A stretch of 64,000 bases of DNA. Origin: Sporothrix humicola. Its lineage: Eukaryota > Ascomycota > Sordariomycetes > Ophiostomatales > Ophiostomataceae. The notes beneath the pieces were generated by a model that saw only the letters and a list, made by a program, of their open reading frames with translations, did not search any database and had not been told where the DNA came from. The stretch spans positions 22,201-86,200 of the forward strand of contig WNYE01000125.1 in NCBI GenBank assembly GCA_021396245.1, written 5' to 3'. Of the stretch, positions 1-11,533 are shown one piece after another (within the stretch, counting starts at the first letter, position 1; each line of letters opens with the position of its first letter). The position numbers and the translations under genes were made by a program.

Positions 1-1
1 G

Positions 2-1354
2 CCAACATTTGACGTCTCCGCGATCCCCGATTTTCTGCAACTGGCCATGCTGTGTCTTGCCTATCAATATGGAGACGATCCAGAAAAGAGTCACGTCGAA
101 AACTCCGGTCCAGCCCTGTCCGGTCGATGCTACCATCGTGCCCGGTCTTTGCTGGCTGTGGCCGAAGATAATTATGCCGCAAGTGGCGATCCTCGACAAA
201 CCCTTTCCATTGTGCAGTCGTATCTCCTCCTCGAAATATTCACAATGCTCTATATACCCAATGGGGGAGCCAGTGGCAGCGGGATGAGCGGTGGCGAACC
301 ACCAACATCGTCCAAAACGGCCGACGGGACAGCAATGCATGCAAGGTTAATCGCACTGGCGAGAGCCGGTGGCTTGATGCAGCCGCTCCCAGCAGAATCC
401 TTGGCAACTCAGGATCTTCAGTCACTGTGGCTACAGTTTGCGCGGAACGAGGCCCACAAACGAACAATGTTTGCCATACACCAACTGGACGCGCTGTGGT
501 ACCAGCTCCTGTCCATCCCGCGGTCCATATCGCACCTCGAAATCAAACACGACCTTCCATGCCCCGAGGACGACTGGGTTGCTCCATCTGCTGCAGAGTG
601 GGCACATCGCAGACTAATGGGATCTGGTGCCGGCGGAAACGGTCACGGATCGGGAAACGGGCCAATATCGTACGCAGAAGCTGTTCGGCGCTTCCTCTCG
701 TCAGACGAAGACTCTGTGGTGCTACTGCCACCCTTTGACGCCTACGGCGCCATCAATATTGCCCAGTTTCTCATATCCAGTGCCAGAGAACTGTCTGGCT
801 GGTCCACCATCACAGGTGTCCTTAGTCTTGAGCGACTTCAGCCACTCAAATCGTCTTTGATTGCCCTGAGTCCGGCAATCCACCCACAGCCAAACACGGC
901 AAAGGCTACACACGCAGCGTTGATGTGCGAGGCCATCTGGGAGATCGCCATGATCGAGCTCCAGCTGTGGTCACCGGCCCATACGGATGGCATTGTCTGT
1001 GGAAGCATCGATGATATACTTCGGCAGTCTGCCCAGTTGCCCCCTTTGAGCCGCTTTCTCTATGAATCGACAACCATACAACCTCACGTTGACTGGTTCC
1101 TGCACTATCTGGAAGCTACCGTGACCCCAACACGAGAAGCTCCATGGATCCCGCTCTATGCGTACAGGGTGTTTTTGATTGCCTACCAGCTCGTGTGCGA
1201 GGGCATCCCAGGAGCTATGCAGGTCGTTGGTGTTGAAGATGGCGATGTACGCGGTGCATTGCTGTGGGCGGAGAAGGTGTTTCGGCGGCGCCGTCGGTGG
1301 CATCTGGGTCGTGTCATCTTAGATTGTCTATCTCGGTTGGATAAAGCAGAGTAG
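2..1354 (+). CDS. Fungal-specific transcription factor, C-terminal part (5' end outside window)
   Basis: The frame is open from base 2 to the stop at 1352-1354, so the gene enters from the left and its start and DNA-binding domain are not visible. About 450 residues are seen. They resemble the fungal-specific regulatory (middle homology) domain: a helical stretch around YQYGDD, a YLLLEIF helix, then an R-N-E-A-H-K-R-T segment followed by the tryptophan-rich DALWYQLLSIPR and a PCPEDDW..EWAHRR motif. From family knowledge, this arrangement is common in C2H2 or Zn2Cys6 regulators with a fungal_trans domain. Which zinc-finger class it has cannot be told here. A Gly/Ser-rich insert (near 280-330 and again near 640-660) looks like a flexible linker. 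No intron is needed in the visible part. The target genes are unknown. Confidence 0.75.
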   Translation, partial: PTFDVSAIPDFLQLAMLCLAYQYGDDPEKSHVENSGPALSGRCYHRARSLLAVAEDNYAASGDPRQTLSIVQSYLLLEIFTMLYIPNGGASGSGMSGGEPPTSSKTADGTAMHARLIALARAGGLMQPLPAESLATQDLQSLWLQFARNEAHKRTMFAIHQLDALWYQLLSIPRSISHLEIKHDLPCPEDDWVAPSAAEWAHRRLMGSGAGGNGHGSGNGPISYAEAVRRFLSSDEDSVVLLPPFDAYGAINIAQFLISSARELSGWSTITGVLSLERLQPLKSSLIALSPAIHPQPNTAKATHAALMCEAIWEIAMIELQLWSPAHTDGIVCGSIDDILRQSAQLPPLSRFLYESTTIQPHVDWFLHYLEATVTPTREAPWIPLYAYRVFLIAYQLVCEGIPGAMQVVGVEDGDVRGALLWAEKVFRRRRRWHLGRVILDCLSRLDKAE

Positions 1355-1799
1355 GGGCTTGTTGTTTTGATGTATTTGGACTAGTGAGTGATCAAGTAGT
1401 TCGCTAAGTAATGCATCCTCATGTGGCACATAATTTCCGCATGCTTTTGGGGATATGGGCGATGTACATGTATGGTGTATTGAAAATAATGTGCTTCCAT
1501 AATGTACCCTCTGTTTACGCCAACTACACTCACAGCCGACTCTAATTTCGATATGATGTGAAGCTAGTTTACTCAATATACCTTTGAATGCATGTATCAA
1601 TTTTTAATTCTACAAGCCTAGGAGTGGGGCATCGATGTTGACAGTTCGATCTTGTTGCTTTGTTTTGAAAACGATGTGACGTGGTAATGAGCAGTGTTGC
1701 ATGGGGAATAAATGTGCTTGGTATATCTATTATTTTTAAGGGCGTTACTTAAATTTTCTACGTATTTGTTTATCTTTTTTATGTTTTTTTTGTATCAAT

Positions 1800-1830
<31 letters not shown>

Positions 1831-2992
1831 CCAAAATCCCCTTTCAAAAACACGAAACAAAACTTGGCGAAAAGAAACCAGAAGACTGTGAGCAAAACAT
1901 ATATTCATGCAATCACATTAAACTGAATGAAGAGGAAGGAGGAAAAAAAGGTATCCGAACATGGCAGGCCGAAATTAATTGATTACAATCGAAATGATTC
2001 ACAGTGAATGTACTCCGTAGTCAATACTGCCTCCTTCCTCCCAGTCTGTGCTGTGATGACATAACAGGACCCAAAAAGGCAAGACCAGTTTGGCATACGC
2101 CGCAACTAACCGAGGCTAAGCCCCGGACGGCGGGACCCCTCTACTGCTTTTCAGAACAACAAACTGCGCTACACTGCTCGCTGCTGTGCTAAAATCTGGC
2201 AGGCATTCTTGACCATGCCTCCTCGGCAAACTTTTACCGCAAGTGAAGAGGTAGTGGCCGTGGACGGCCCCGAATCGGCAGACAATTGTCACTCATTTTC
2301 AGTCGCAGCGCACGAACGGCCCGGGTGTGCACCGTGCACTTCTCCGCGGGTGGTCGTATGTACGGATACGGCCGACCAATTTGGAGGATACGGTCAGATG
2401 TGAGCGGATGGCCGCTGAACAATTCCGTTCTCTGTTGGATGTGTCAATTGACCGATGAATCTGTATTTGTTTTGTCGACAAAAATCGGCCATTGAGACGA
2501 GGCTACAAGTGTCGATGACCGAGTTCGGCAAGTACGGTGTAGCCTGCTGTCATGGGCCTGTAATTCTTGCTAATCGACCACTAATGCCCTGTGTAGACAG
2601 ATTTCTAGCGCCAGTGTCTGTTTTTTAGTGGTGGAATGTGCTGCACGTGATTCGCCCCTCCACTGAAATCCAGTGGCGTCGAGCCCTTTCTAGCGCAAAG
2701 TTCGGTAGAACCCCACGTTTGGCAGTCGGAAAAGCGTGAACTTGGGGAAGGCACGATTCATACATATACCCGAGCTTACTTGACGTACCCACAAAGTTGA
2801 CTTTCTTTGTGAAGGAAAGAGGAAAGAGCGACACGCACAACTGCATTTTTTATTTTGCTTCTTCCCACGAGATTGTTCCTTCCCCGCGAGAAGCAAGAAA
2901 CACCACGACTTCCCCTGAAAGACGAATTGACAATTTGGACAACCTTTTGTCAACACCCTCCAACCTCGTCAGTCTCTACACAACACACAACC
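1355..2992. other. Intergenic region with poly-T tract, upstream of methylisocitrate lyase
   Basis: About 1.6 kb lies between the truncated regulator and the lyase start codon. It has AT-rich 3'-flanking sequence, a long T homopolymer (about 1801-1830), then sequence of more even composition running into the lyase 5' region. The 100 or so bases before the ATG at 2993 are C/A-rich, as in a fungal 5' leader. Short open frames here have no recognisable protein content, and no RNA gene was recognised. Confidence 0.5.
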
Positions 2993-4846
2993 ATGCTGCG
3001 GCGAGCAGTCACCCAAGCCGCCACGCGACGGACGACTCCGGCTCTCCTCTCGACCACCAGGACGGCTGCGTCGCCCTTTAGCCACAGCGCCTCCCGCCTT
3101 CTCACAACAACCGCCCGCCGCATGGCTTCCTCTTCCACACCCTCGACCGTCATCCCGGCCGTCGAGCCACCACTGTCCAAGGTGCTCCAGAGCGATGCTT
3201 TCCAGCTGCTGCCCGAGGCCAGCAAGGCCGGCGCCGCCGAAGATGCGCTGTACGAGTCGCAGCTGAAGGAAGTCGAGGAATGGTGGGCATCACCCCGCTT
3301 CGAGGGCATCAAGCGGCCCTACACGGCCGCCGACGTCGTCTCCAAGCGCGGCTCACAGGTCCAGCAGTACCCCAGCTCGACCATGGCCCGCAAGCTCTGG
3401 GAGCTCGTGCGCGAGCGCTCTGCTGCCGGCGAGCCCATCCACACTCTGGGCGCCATTGACCCCGTCCAGATGACGCAGCAGGCACCGAACCAGGAGGTGC
3501 TCTACATCTCCGGCTGGGCCTGCTCGTCGGTCCTGACGACCACCAACGAGGTCTCCCCCGATTTCGGCGACTACCCCTACAACACTGTGCCCAACCAGGT
3601 GCAGCGCATGGCCAAGGCCCAGAGCATGCACGACCGCAAGCAGTGGGACCTGCGCCGCAAGATGACCCCCGAGCAGCGTGCCAAGACTCCCTACGTCGAC
3701 TACCTACGCCCCATTGTCGCCGACGGTGACACTGGCCACGGTGGTCTGTCGGCTGTTTTGAAGCTCGCCAAGCTCTTTGCCGAGAACGGCGCCGCTGCTG
3801 TCCACTTCGAGGATCAGCTCCACGGTGGCAAGAAGTGCGGTCACCTGGCTGGCAAGGTCCTTGTCCCCACCGGCGACCACATCAACCGCCTTGTCGCTGC
3901 CCGTTTCCAGTGGGACGTCATGGGCACCGAGAACCTGGTGCTGGCCCGCACAGACTCCGAGTCTGGCAAGCTGATCAGCTCGGCCGTCGACGTCCGCGAC
4001 CACGAGTTCATTCTGGGCGTGTCCGACCCTAGCGTTGAGCCGTTGGCCGAGACTCTGCAGTCGATGGAGGCCGGCGGTGCCACGGGCGCCGAGATTGACG
4101 TCTTTGAGGCTGCCTGGGTCAAGAAGACGAAGATGGTGACCTTTGACGAGGCTGCCGTTGCCCACCTCAAGGCCGAGGGCGTTTCTGCCTCGAACATTGC
4201 CGCCTACGAGGCCGCTGTTGCCGCTAACCGTGATCTCGGCATCTCCAAGCGCCGTGCCCTGGCCAACCAGTACCTGAAGCCCGGCCACGAGGTCTACTTC
4301 AACTGGGATGTCCCACGGACCCGCGAGGGCTTCTACCACTTCCGCAGCGGCATGTCTGCGGCTACCAAGCGTGCCCTGGCCTTTGCCCCGTACGCCGACC
4401 TGCTGTGGGTCGAGACTGGCGACCCGAACGTCCAGGTTGCCCGTGATCTGGGCCGTGCTGTGCGCGCTCAGTATCCCGGCAAGAGCCTCGTCTACAACCT
4501 GTCGCCGTCGTTCAACTGGATGGCCCAGGGCTTCACTGAGGAGACCCTGCGCTCGTTCATCTGGGACATTGCCAAAGAAGGCTTTGTTCTGCAGCTTGTT
4601 TCCCTGGCTGGTATCCACACAAACGCCACAGCTACTTGCCAGCTGTCCAAGGAGTTCAAGAAGGACGGCATGCTGGCGTACGTCAACCTCGTCCAGCGGC
4701 CCGAGAAGGAGATTGGCTGCGATGTCCTGACGCACCAGAAATGGAGCGGCGCCAGCTACATTGACGGCATCATCGGTGCCATCCAGAGCGGCAGCTCTAG
4801 CAACAAGAGCATGGGCGAGGGCAACACGGAGGACCAGTTCAACTAG
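2993..4846 (+). CDS. mclA: 2-methylisocitrate lyase, mitochondrial (isocitrate lyase family)
   Basis: Single-exon gene of 617 residues. The enzyme cleaves 2-methylisocitrate to pyruvate and succinate in the methylcitrate cycle, which disposes of propionyl-CoA in mitochondria. The family signature KKCGHL lies at residues 280-285 and contains the catalytic cysteine. It is preceded by DGDTGHGG and followed by the conserved LVPTGDHINRL and ARTDSESG segments. ICL and MCL are close paralogues. I favour MCL for three reasons: an Arg/Ser/Thr-rich, acid-free leader of about 45 residues that looks like a mitochondrial presequence; the context HFEDQLHGGKKCGH; and no peroxisomal SKL-type C-terminus (it ends DQFN). 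The ATG at 2993 is chosen because it starts this presequence; an upstream in-frame ATG is much less likely. Isocitrate lyase is the alternative. Confidence 0.9.
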   Translation: MLRRAVTQAATRRTTPALLSTTRTAASPFSHSASRLLTTTARRMASSSTPSTVIPAVEPPLSKVLQSDAFQLLPEASKAGAAEDALYESQLKEVEEWWASPRFEGIKRPYTAADVVSKRGSQVQQYPSSTMARKLWELVRERSAAGEPIHTLGAIDPVQMTQQAPNQEVLYISGWACSSVLTTTNEVSPDFGDYPYNTVPNQVQRMAKAQSMHDRKQWDLRRKMTPEQRAKTPYVDYLRPIVADGDTGHGGLSAVLKLAKLFAENGAAAVHFEDQLHGGKKCGHLAGKVLVPTGDHINRLVAARFQWDVMGTENLVLARTDSESGKLISSAVDVRDHEFILGVSDPSVEPLAETLQSMEAGGATGAEIDVFEAAWVKKTKMVTFDEAAVAHLKAEGVSASNIAAYEAAVAANRDLGISKRRALANQYLKPGHEVYFNWDVPRTREGFYHFRSGMSAATKRALAFAPYADLLWVETGDPNVQVARDLGRAVRAQYPGKSLVYNLSPSFNWMAQGFTEETLRSFIWDIAKEGFVLQLVSLAGIHTNATATCQLSKEFKKDGMLAYVNLVQRPEKEIGCDVLTHQKWSGASYIDGIIGAIQSGSSSNKSMGEGNTEDQFN

Positions 4847-5088
4847 AAGGTGTCCGCGCGCGCCCTGATACCATGTTTTCTTGATTTTGTATCCATTCTA
4901 CGATGTACATAGACTTTCATGACATAAAATAAGACATAAAGAAAGTACACATCTGTGACTGTATAAATATTGTGACCACTGTATGAGTTTTATATATTTC
5001 ACGTGTAATAGTAAAATACCAATAAAAGCACATGGCGTGATTATCCAGCGTGGCATGTAAGACTAAGCGCAGACTCCAGACATCACAT

Positions 5089-6927
5089 CTAGTTAGAAGC
5101 ATCTCGTAGAAGTGATGTTTGCCCTCCAACAAACGACAAACTGTTAGTCACACCAGTTGCCTCATCAGTATCAAAAACAAACTGGTAGATAATGTCGTCA
5201 CCCAGCGAGCCAACATCCTGCCAGGTAATACAAGTGGGAGTTCCGGCATCGACGGGGGCTGCTTTGTCTTGGAACACGGCAATGAACAAGTGCTTTGTGC
5301 CCTGGGCAACATTGCTCGGATAGATGCGGAAGTCCAGGTTCTCTAGCTTGATACCCGCTGCAGCAGCAGTCTGGTTCCGCAAGTCGACTCCGTTGACAAC
5401 AAGATCAGCAACAACAAGGCCATAGCCGTCACTGGGTGACTCGATGTTGGCCACATCGCCGCTGCCGTCTTGGCCAGTGTAGTTTCCGCTGTAGAAAGCA
5501 GTGGCTTCGGCGGCCGCCAGAGACTCAAGGTCGAGAAGAGCCAGCGAGACAATGTCTGCATAAGCATTGAGGTCAGGGGTACTGCCACTCGTGTCGTGGG
5601 ACAGGATTGCAAATCCAGCACCGAGATCCGGCGACAGACCAAAGTAGCTGGCGTACGCGCCCGCCATGCCGTTCTTCGTGAAGACATCGAGGATGGTGGA
5701 GTTGGCGTACTGGCCAGCATGGTAAATTTCCCAGGGCCGACCGACTCCATTGCGGAGGTTTGACGTGTCAGCAACAGGCTGCAGCCAACGGCGTGTGGAC
5801 GAGGCCGGTACCAGCTCCGAAGTGAGCATCGCACGGCCGGCACGTGCCAAGTCGCGGGTCGTTGAGAGCAGTGAAAGAGCACTACATGATTAGTGGGATA
5901 GAAAGTCAGGGGATTGATAAAATATTTAACGGAGGGACTCACGCTGGCTCGCCGACAGAGGCGGCTTTGAAGTCACCGCCAAAGACACTGTCTTCAGATG
6001 CCGAGTTGAGGAGCTTGCTCTGGGTCATGTTGAGCGGATCGAGAAAGCTTGCCGACAGAATATCGCCGAAGCTGGTGGCGTTGCACTTGGCCTTGCCGCT
6101 TCTCTCCATGGCAAAAGCAAGCAGCTGGAACGCGGCATTGGAGATAATGGGCGTCGTGTCTGGCAGCGTGTAGGGAGTAGACGTGGCGATCTTGTCGATG
6201 AATTCTGAAAGGAGCGTTAGAAAAGACATCCTTGACGGCTGAGTGTAGTGTTATAAATGACGAACCTTGGTAGTTGCATTCTTCACCCAGTTGGCAGGCA
6301 TAAGCTGGATATGTTAGTAAGTGCTGACTTGTTATTTCCATGCTTGTCAAAATGGGGCATCTCACAATTACGAATGATACCGGACATCTGGCCGGCCAGG
6401 GCGCCGATGGAGACATCTTCCCAGTTCACAACGAGCGCATCTCCAGATGAGCTCTTTGTGGCAAGCTCGGGAAGGAATGCAGTGATTGGCTGCCCCCAGG
6501 ACCCATCGCCCATCTGGATCAGCCAAGCATACACTGTAAAGACCTGGGTCAAGGTCCCAGTCGGGAAAATGGTGTCAAGGCCGACGGTGTTGTTGTCGGC
6601 GAGAGACGGCACCGTGTGAGAGTAGTCAAAGAAGATGAAATCGTCATCGTCACCAGCTTCCGCGACAGAGAAGATGGCTAGAGAAAATGACGTCGTGTTG
6701 GGCGTGATGCAGCCAAAGCTGTCACTGCACCCGGTCGCAATCAGGTTGTCTAAAAGCTTGGTGAAAGTGGACGTGGCGGCCTGGATGGCAGAAGACGACT
6801 TGTCGATGCTGGGGATGGGAAAGTATGTGCGCAGAAGAGGACACGGCTGGTAAGGAATGTCATTCTGGGCAGAAGACACTGCAATCAGACCAGCCAAGAC
6901 GGCGGTAGTCTTGATATATCCGTACAT
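5089..6927 (-). CDS. Secreted beta-lactamase-fold protein, probably catalytically inactive
   Basis: Four exons (6927-6366, 6304-6266, 6204-5943, 5881-5089) join in frame to give 551 residues. The N-terminus is a signal peptide (KTTAVLAGLIAVSSA). The remainder resembles fungal serine beta-lactamase/esterase-like proteins, with the FPTGTLTQVFTV helix start, an ISNAAFQLL helix and a beta-rich C-terminal domain. In active relatives the first motif is SxxK (GSVTKVFT-like) and the second is YxN (YSNxAFxLL-like). Here they read TxxQ and IxN, so both catalytic motifs look substituted (alignment by eye). Related proteins are often found beside secondary-metabolite genes; no synthase is present here. 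It is convergent with the lyase, 242 bp away. Substrate or binding partner is unknown. Confidence 0.8.
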
Positions 6928-7513
6928 AGTGATGGTTCGACGAGGAAGATGAGAAGACTGGATCTGTGATGCTGAGGAAGCTGGGCGAGAAGAATGTAGA
7001 TGAGTGTCATGGTCAGTTGAATTGTCGTGGAATGACGCAGACTTTATATTAATTAATGGATATTAATTTCGCATGTGTTTGAAGTATTTTGCTGATGCAT
7101 TTGCAATGTCGTCACGAAAAATATATGCTGTGCATCTGCTTGATACCAGTCGGCCAGTGCTAATTTCGGTGTAAGTGAACAGTCTCCACTTTTTCTCCGT
7201 GTCCGTGTCCGCATCCGTGTCCGTAGATGACCGGTGCTCATTTCGTCTGGCGATCCAACATAGCCTCATCCAGATCCTTATTTGTGAAATTTACTGTTTC
7301 CTGGGATGAACTTTGATTCCTAGCATAAAGGGATACACTTTAAATAGAATTGAAATACCAACCTAGTCACAAGGCATAGCTACAGCATTGCAAACGGCGA
7401 AGGGTCATGTCATTGGAACAGGGAAATCATTTGTGCCTTGTACACTTGATTACGTTTGTATTATTTGAGTGTATATTTTCTTCAGTTATGTAGACAAAAA
7501 GAACACAATCCAT
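6928..7513. other. Intergenic region
   Basis: 586 bp containing the promoter of the beta-lactamase-fold gene and the 3' flank of the next regulator. A short imperfect repeat of GTGTCCGT/GCATCCGT units lies near 7197-7226. Nothing else was recognised. Confidence 0.4.
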
Positions 7514-9445
7514 CTACATATCTGGTATGTATGCATCAAATGGTGGCATCGGCCCATCAAATAATATGTCCATGATGGAAAAATCCAAGGCACCGCCTAA
7601 ATGAGCTGTGCCAAGTTGATCTGCGAAGCTTGGCCTCTGAAATAGCACAGGGTCGGCAGGTAGAACATTTGATCCAGCAGCCGATGTGGCAGAGCTCAAG
7701 TGGGAGGCAGAGGTTGACGTCGTCGAGGAAGTCACCGACCCCCCGTTCGGGCCACTCTCCGGAGTTTCCGATGTTGGGGCAAGTCTAGGATCAATATGCT
7801 TTTGGTGCCACGACTCGATGGCTCGGACTCGCTTGAGAAATTGCAGGAACGTGTTTTGGTCCTCGATCCCTGCGGCAGTCTTGTTTGCCACAGCAGACGC
7901 AGATTCGAGGCGAAGGATGACCTGCCGTACCGAGTGTTTAATGTCGAGAAAGTGCGCAAACTGCTGGGTCAACAATGCAATGCGAGGATCTTTGACAAGG
8001 ATATCCAGCCGCACGGCAACAGATAACCCGCAGCTGAGCATTGCCCACGCCATATTTGTAATGACAAACTCCTCGCCCGGTGTCATGCTCAACAAGAAGC
8101 TCATGAGAGAACGTGACGCGGATACCACGGTGGTCAGGCTCTCGGCCAGCTGTGTGCTGTATACCATCGCTGTCTCCATGTTCTTGTTGCCAAAGGGAAA
8201 TCCAGGCAGAGTCATCTGGCCGATCAGCAGCTCGAGAAAGCTGACCTGCAGAGCCATTGTTGCTGTCTTGTTAGTCACGTCTCTTTTCACATTGATCATA
8301 TTCCAGGTGGCAACTCACAACAGTCACTGAGTGGAAATGCAAGGGCGGACTTGAACGAGTTCAGTTCGGTCTGGATGGCGACAATCTTTTGGTACGCGTC
8401 TTCGATTGGCCCCTGCGCCTGTTGCAATATGTCATCTGTGGCCTCGAAAAGACCCTGCAGTTGAACAATGTGCTGCAAGTATGTATCCAAAGGGTGGTCT
8501 GCCATTGAGGAAAGCTGCCTCGCGCTATCCAATATAAATCGGGACCGCTGGAAGATCCGTAACTTTTGCATAACGATGGATGAACTGGCACAGTGTGAGT
8601 GGGAGAAGGCATAACGGGCGTGGACAATATGACATCTTACATGGATGATAAAAAATATGTGCCAATCAAAGCACGCATTTCTTCGGCTCCCCATTGTTCA
8701 GACGGGTTCTTCGCCTCGTGCGGTGCAGCCTTCTCCACGTTCCATAGAAAGGTTGACTTGGATCGGTCTAGCCTGAGATCTGAAACTATACTTATTGCAA
8801 TATGCAGGTGCTGTGTGTACCTTCGAGGTCTTGGCTGATAGTGTGCCCTGTGAATGGTTAGGGTGGATGGTCAGATAGCCCAGCGTAAGAACGGTCTTAC
8901 CAAGCAGTGTGGACAAGTAATCCTTGGAGAAGGTCTAGGGAAGCCACATTTCCATGGAGCATTTTGTCAGCCACTATTGCGTTGAATGAGCGGCTTAAGT
9001 TTCTCTGGAGAACTGTATTGCCGAAACATGCTGCTGCCAAAACGGCAAGATACAAGCAAGGCCGTTGTTCTTGGAATGATTGCAGCGATATGTCTGTTGG
9101 CATGTGGACAAACGGAAAATGCGGCAGCATCCGGGTATTGTATATCTGTAGCAATTCCTGTGCTTCGCTGTCGGTAACGGCACCCACAGAAACAGGGTCC
9201 AATGGCGACGAGCCGCTGGGAGACACAGACATGCGTTTGTTGTTGACTTCGAGTCGATCGTGCCGCTGTGTACTTCTTGATTGTCTGCCTAGCGGTCTAC
9301 CATGCCGCGCAATCGCAAAGATGCACTCTTTCCCCAGTCTCAGACAGCGGTCACAAGAACCAGACTGCTGCGTGCGGTCGCATCGTATCTTGGCACGAAA
9401 GCATGTTTCGCAGGTTTTGAGGCGCGGAAAGTCGCGAGAATCCAT
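7514..9445 (-). CDS. Zn2Cys6 transcription factor
   Basis: Five exons (9445-8901, 8847-8821, 8772-8641, 8584-8319, 8262-7514) join in frame to give 572 residues. A Zn2Cys6 cluster begins at residue 12 with spacing C-x2-C-x6-C-x8-C-x2-C-x6-C (CETCFRAKIRCD ... CDRC ... C). It is followed by a basic linker (RHGRPLGRQSR). The middle region begins with LPHFPFVHMP, characteristic of fungal regulators of the Leu3/War1-like class, and runs through several amphipathic helices. The C-terminus is Ser/Thr-rich and ends with an acidic/hydrophobic tail (FSIMDILFDG) that could be an activation segment. An in-frame ATG at 9484 would add 13 residues; 9445 is preferred because it starts just before the zinc cluster. 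The 27-nt exon 2 is unusually small but is needed to keep the frame. Targets are unknown. Confidence 0.82.
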
Positions 9446-9844
9446 GGTGCGTGTGCGTGTTATTGTGTGTTTGTAGAAAGACATATTGTTTGAGGTACAA
9501 TGTGAGCCCGAGATGATGTTGCGGTCAAATACTAGAATGTAGAAGCTGAGGCCAGGTGGTGACGTGGGTTAGTGTGGCGTGGACTGTGGCGCTGTAAAAT
9601 GCGTTATTTTACGCCCTAGAGATATTGGCCGAAAGTCTTGGCATTCAAGATATTTAGCCAGTGCTGGTTTGAGCACAGAATAATGTTTCTGTGATGTTTA
9701 CCAATCTGTGCACGTTTTCCTCGTGTCTTATTGGGTCTTAATTTGTTTGGTATATTATAATTGTCTTCACTCATTTACTTATTGACGTTGTTTAATATTA
9801 AGACTTTTATTTCAATTGTTTCTATGCTGTTATTTAAATATGTT
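9446..9844. other. AT-rich intergenic region
   Basis: About 400 bp. It carries the promoter of the Zn2Cys6 gene on the right-hand side of its start, then turns clearly AT-rich from about 9730 to 9844. No coding sequence was recognised. Confidence 0.4.
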
Positions 9845-10564
9845 TTATTTCCCACCTGTAAGTTTAATAAACACACGGGTAGAGGGCGTCTGAGGGTAAG
9901 GGATCGGCCGTAACGCAAAGTAGAATTTATCGAACATGGCGTGTGCGGTCGGCGTCAGGGGAAAAACATTTAGGTGTTCTTGTTCCAGCCCGTTGACAGT
10001 TACATCTGCGGGTTTGCGATTAGGCCAAAATAAACAATGAGCGTTCCATATTTCGTCATGGTCGGCATGCTTTGCTCGTGCCGGCACAATGTGCGCCCCT
10101 TCGGAATTAAAAGTGCCTGTGAGGATGCATCTGCGATTGTAAATTGCTGGTACATCCTTGTGTTCCTTTTTGTCCAAGGCGTCTGTGTTTCCGTCTCGGC
10201 AAGAGGGTTCATCGTCTGTCGATCTCTTGCCTGCGGCCCATTGATCCATGACGGTCTTGATCGCTACCATGCCTTTCTGGTACGTTGGTTCGTACATTGT
10301 CTTCATGTCCTGTGGAGATACATTGTTAGCGCCGTTGTCGAGATAAATCGCAGCGTTAGCAAGACACCCGTGCGGATCTTGGGCTCGGTCGAGAACGGCA
10401 TGTTTTGTTCTGTGTCTTTCGATGGGCGTATGATAATCCGGGTAACGGCCACTGATTCCACTACTACTCTGGCGCTCCAACGTTTGACAATTACGACAAT
10501 GTTGATTATCGACATCTGGCAGCATGGCATCTACAGCATCATCTCTCGATTTTTCATGCGACAT
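9845..10564 (-). CDS. HNH-nuclease-domain protein (possibly 3'-truncated)
   Basis: An open frame of 239 residues from the ATG at 10564 (MSHEKSRDD). An upstream GTG extension is not used, as fungi start at ATG. The C-terminal half has the fungal HNH_2-like core: a CILTG turn, then EGAHIVPARA containing the first histidine, a WNAHCLFWP segment, and an LNVFPLTPTAHAMFDKFYFAL segment with the second histidine. These domains are common in ascomycete genomes as stand-alone proteins of unknown role; nuclease activity is unproven. Many relatives continue for another 50-150 residues. This one stops soon after the HNH core, directly at an AT-rich stretch, so it may be truncated, or a 3' exon may have been missed. 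Confidence 0.6.
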   Translation of the reverse strand: MSHEKSRDDAVDAMLPDVDNQHCRNCQTLERQSSSGISGRYPDYHTPIERHRTKHAVLDRAQDPHGCLANAAIYLDNGANNVSPQDMKTMYEPTYQKGMVAIKTVMDQWAAGKRSTDDEPSCRDGNTDALDKKEHKDVPAIYNRRCILTGTFNSEGAHIVPARAKHADHDEIWNAHCLFWPNRKPADVTVNGLEQEHLNVFPLTPTAHAMFDKFYFALRPIPYPQTPSTRVFIKLTGGK

Positions 10565-11533
10565 TGCGCACCGACACCGGATAGGCAACAATGGTCCCTT
10601 TGCCACCTAATATTGTATCAACTGTTGATGGAGAGTGCAAGACTACGCGTCTTGCGAATCCTACTCCTTCTTGTATATTGATTGTCTACTGTGTGGCATG
10701 CATGTTCGTGTATGTTGGTATATGCTGGTATATGTTGGACGGCACGGGCCTCAAGTCACTAGCAGCCAGGCTAGAATGGTAAACAATGAGTGGTTGACGG
10801 GATCCAGCGGCACGGAACGCAGATAACAAAACTGGACACACGTGGCTCGCATAGAGTAATACGACGGGCGCAGCAGGAAGGGCGCAGACTGAGAGCCGGG
10901 CTTGGCCCATGTGTGGCCGTTTTATGGCGTATGGACACTTTGCAAAGACTGTGCCGTGGGATAGATGTCCATGCATCGTTTCCAGTAGAGTATATTTAAT
11001 AGCACAAGTTCATGACAATGCATAAAGAGAAAGTAGAATGTTTGTTGGGACGGTTTGTCGGCGAGCGCAGGCAGAGGATGCAAGCCACAATATACAAGAG
11101 TCCTATATAGCCTAAGGAGTCATAAACAGCCTTGATAAACACTCTGCCGAGCCCTATGGCCCCATCGAGCCGCACCCTCATTTATCCCGAAATAGACGTC
11201 TCGTAACAGTAGCATCGGTTATTCGCAGCGATCACACGTAGCTCGCGAGTAAAAGAAGTGCCTCTTCATTTAGATCAAGGCTGAACTAAGGCGATGACGG
11301 TGACGCCTGGCACATATTTTATTTTTATCGTGAGCATAACAATGGGTCGAGGCAGGTCATGATGGGAAACACGATAAATGGGAACCACGACAATTCACGA
11401 CGAGAAAAAAGTATAAGAGGCAGCCCTTGTCGTGTCGTTGACAATATTCTAATTCTATCAGCAGCAGCAAAATCAGGTTCAATCGCAAGATACATATAGA
11501 TCTCCCTTTACCTGCCTGATTATTTCCTTTAAA
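10565..11533. other. Intergenic region
   Basis: Nearly 1 kb between the HNH gene and the small secreted-protein gene. Short T/G repeats (TGTTGGTATATGCTGGTATATGT-like) occur near 10712-10736. The 11400-11530 part is likely the promoter and leader of the downstream gene. No convincing coding or RNA gene was seen. Confidence 0.4.

Noticed and set aside
3704..4735. 343-codon open frame on the - strand within the methylisocitrate lyase gene
   Set aside because: It is antisense to a clear, conserved coding sequence with strong codon bias (G/C third positions), which keeps antisense frames open.
2993..4846. Glyoxylate-cycle isocitrate lyase
   Set aside because: Same family and signature, but the presequence, the context around KKCGH and the lack of a peroxisomal signal fit methylisocitrate lyase better.
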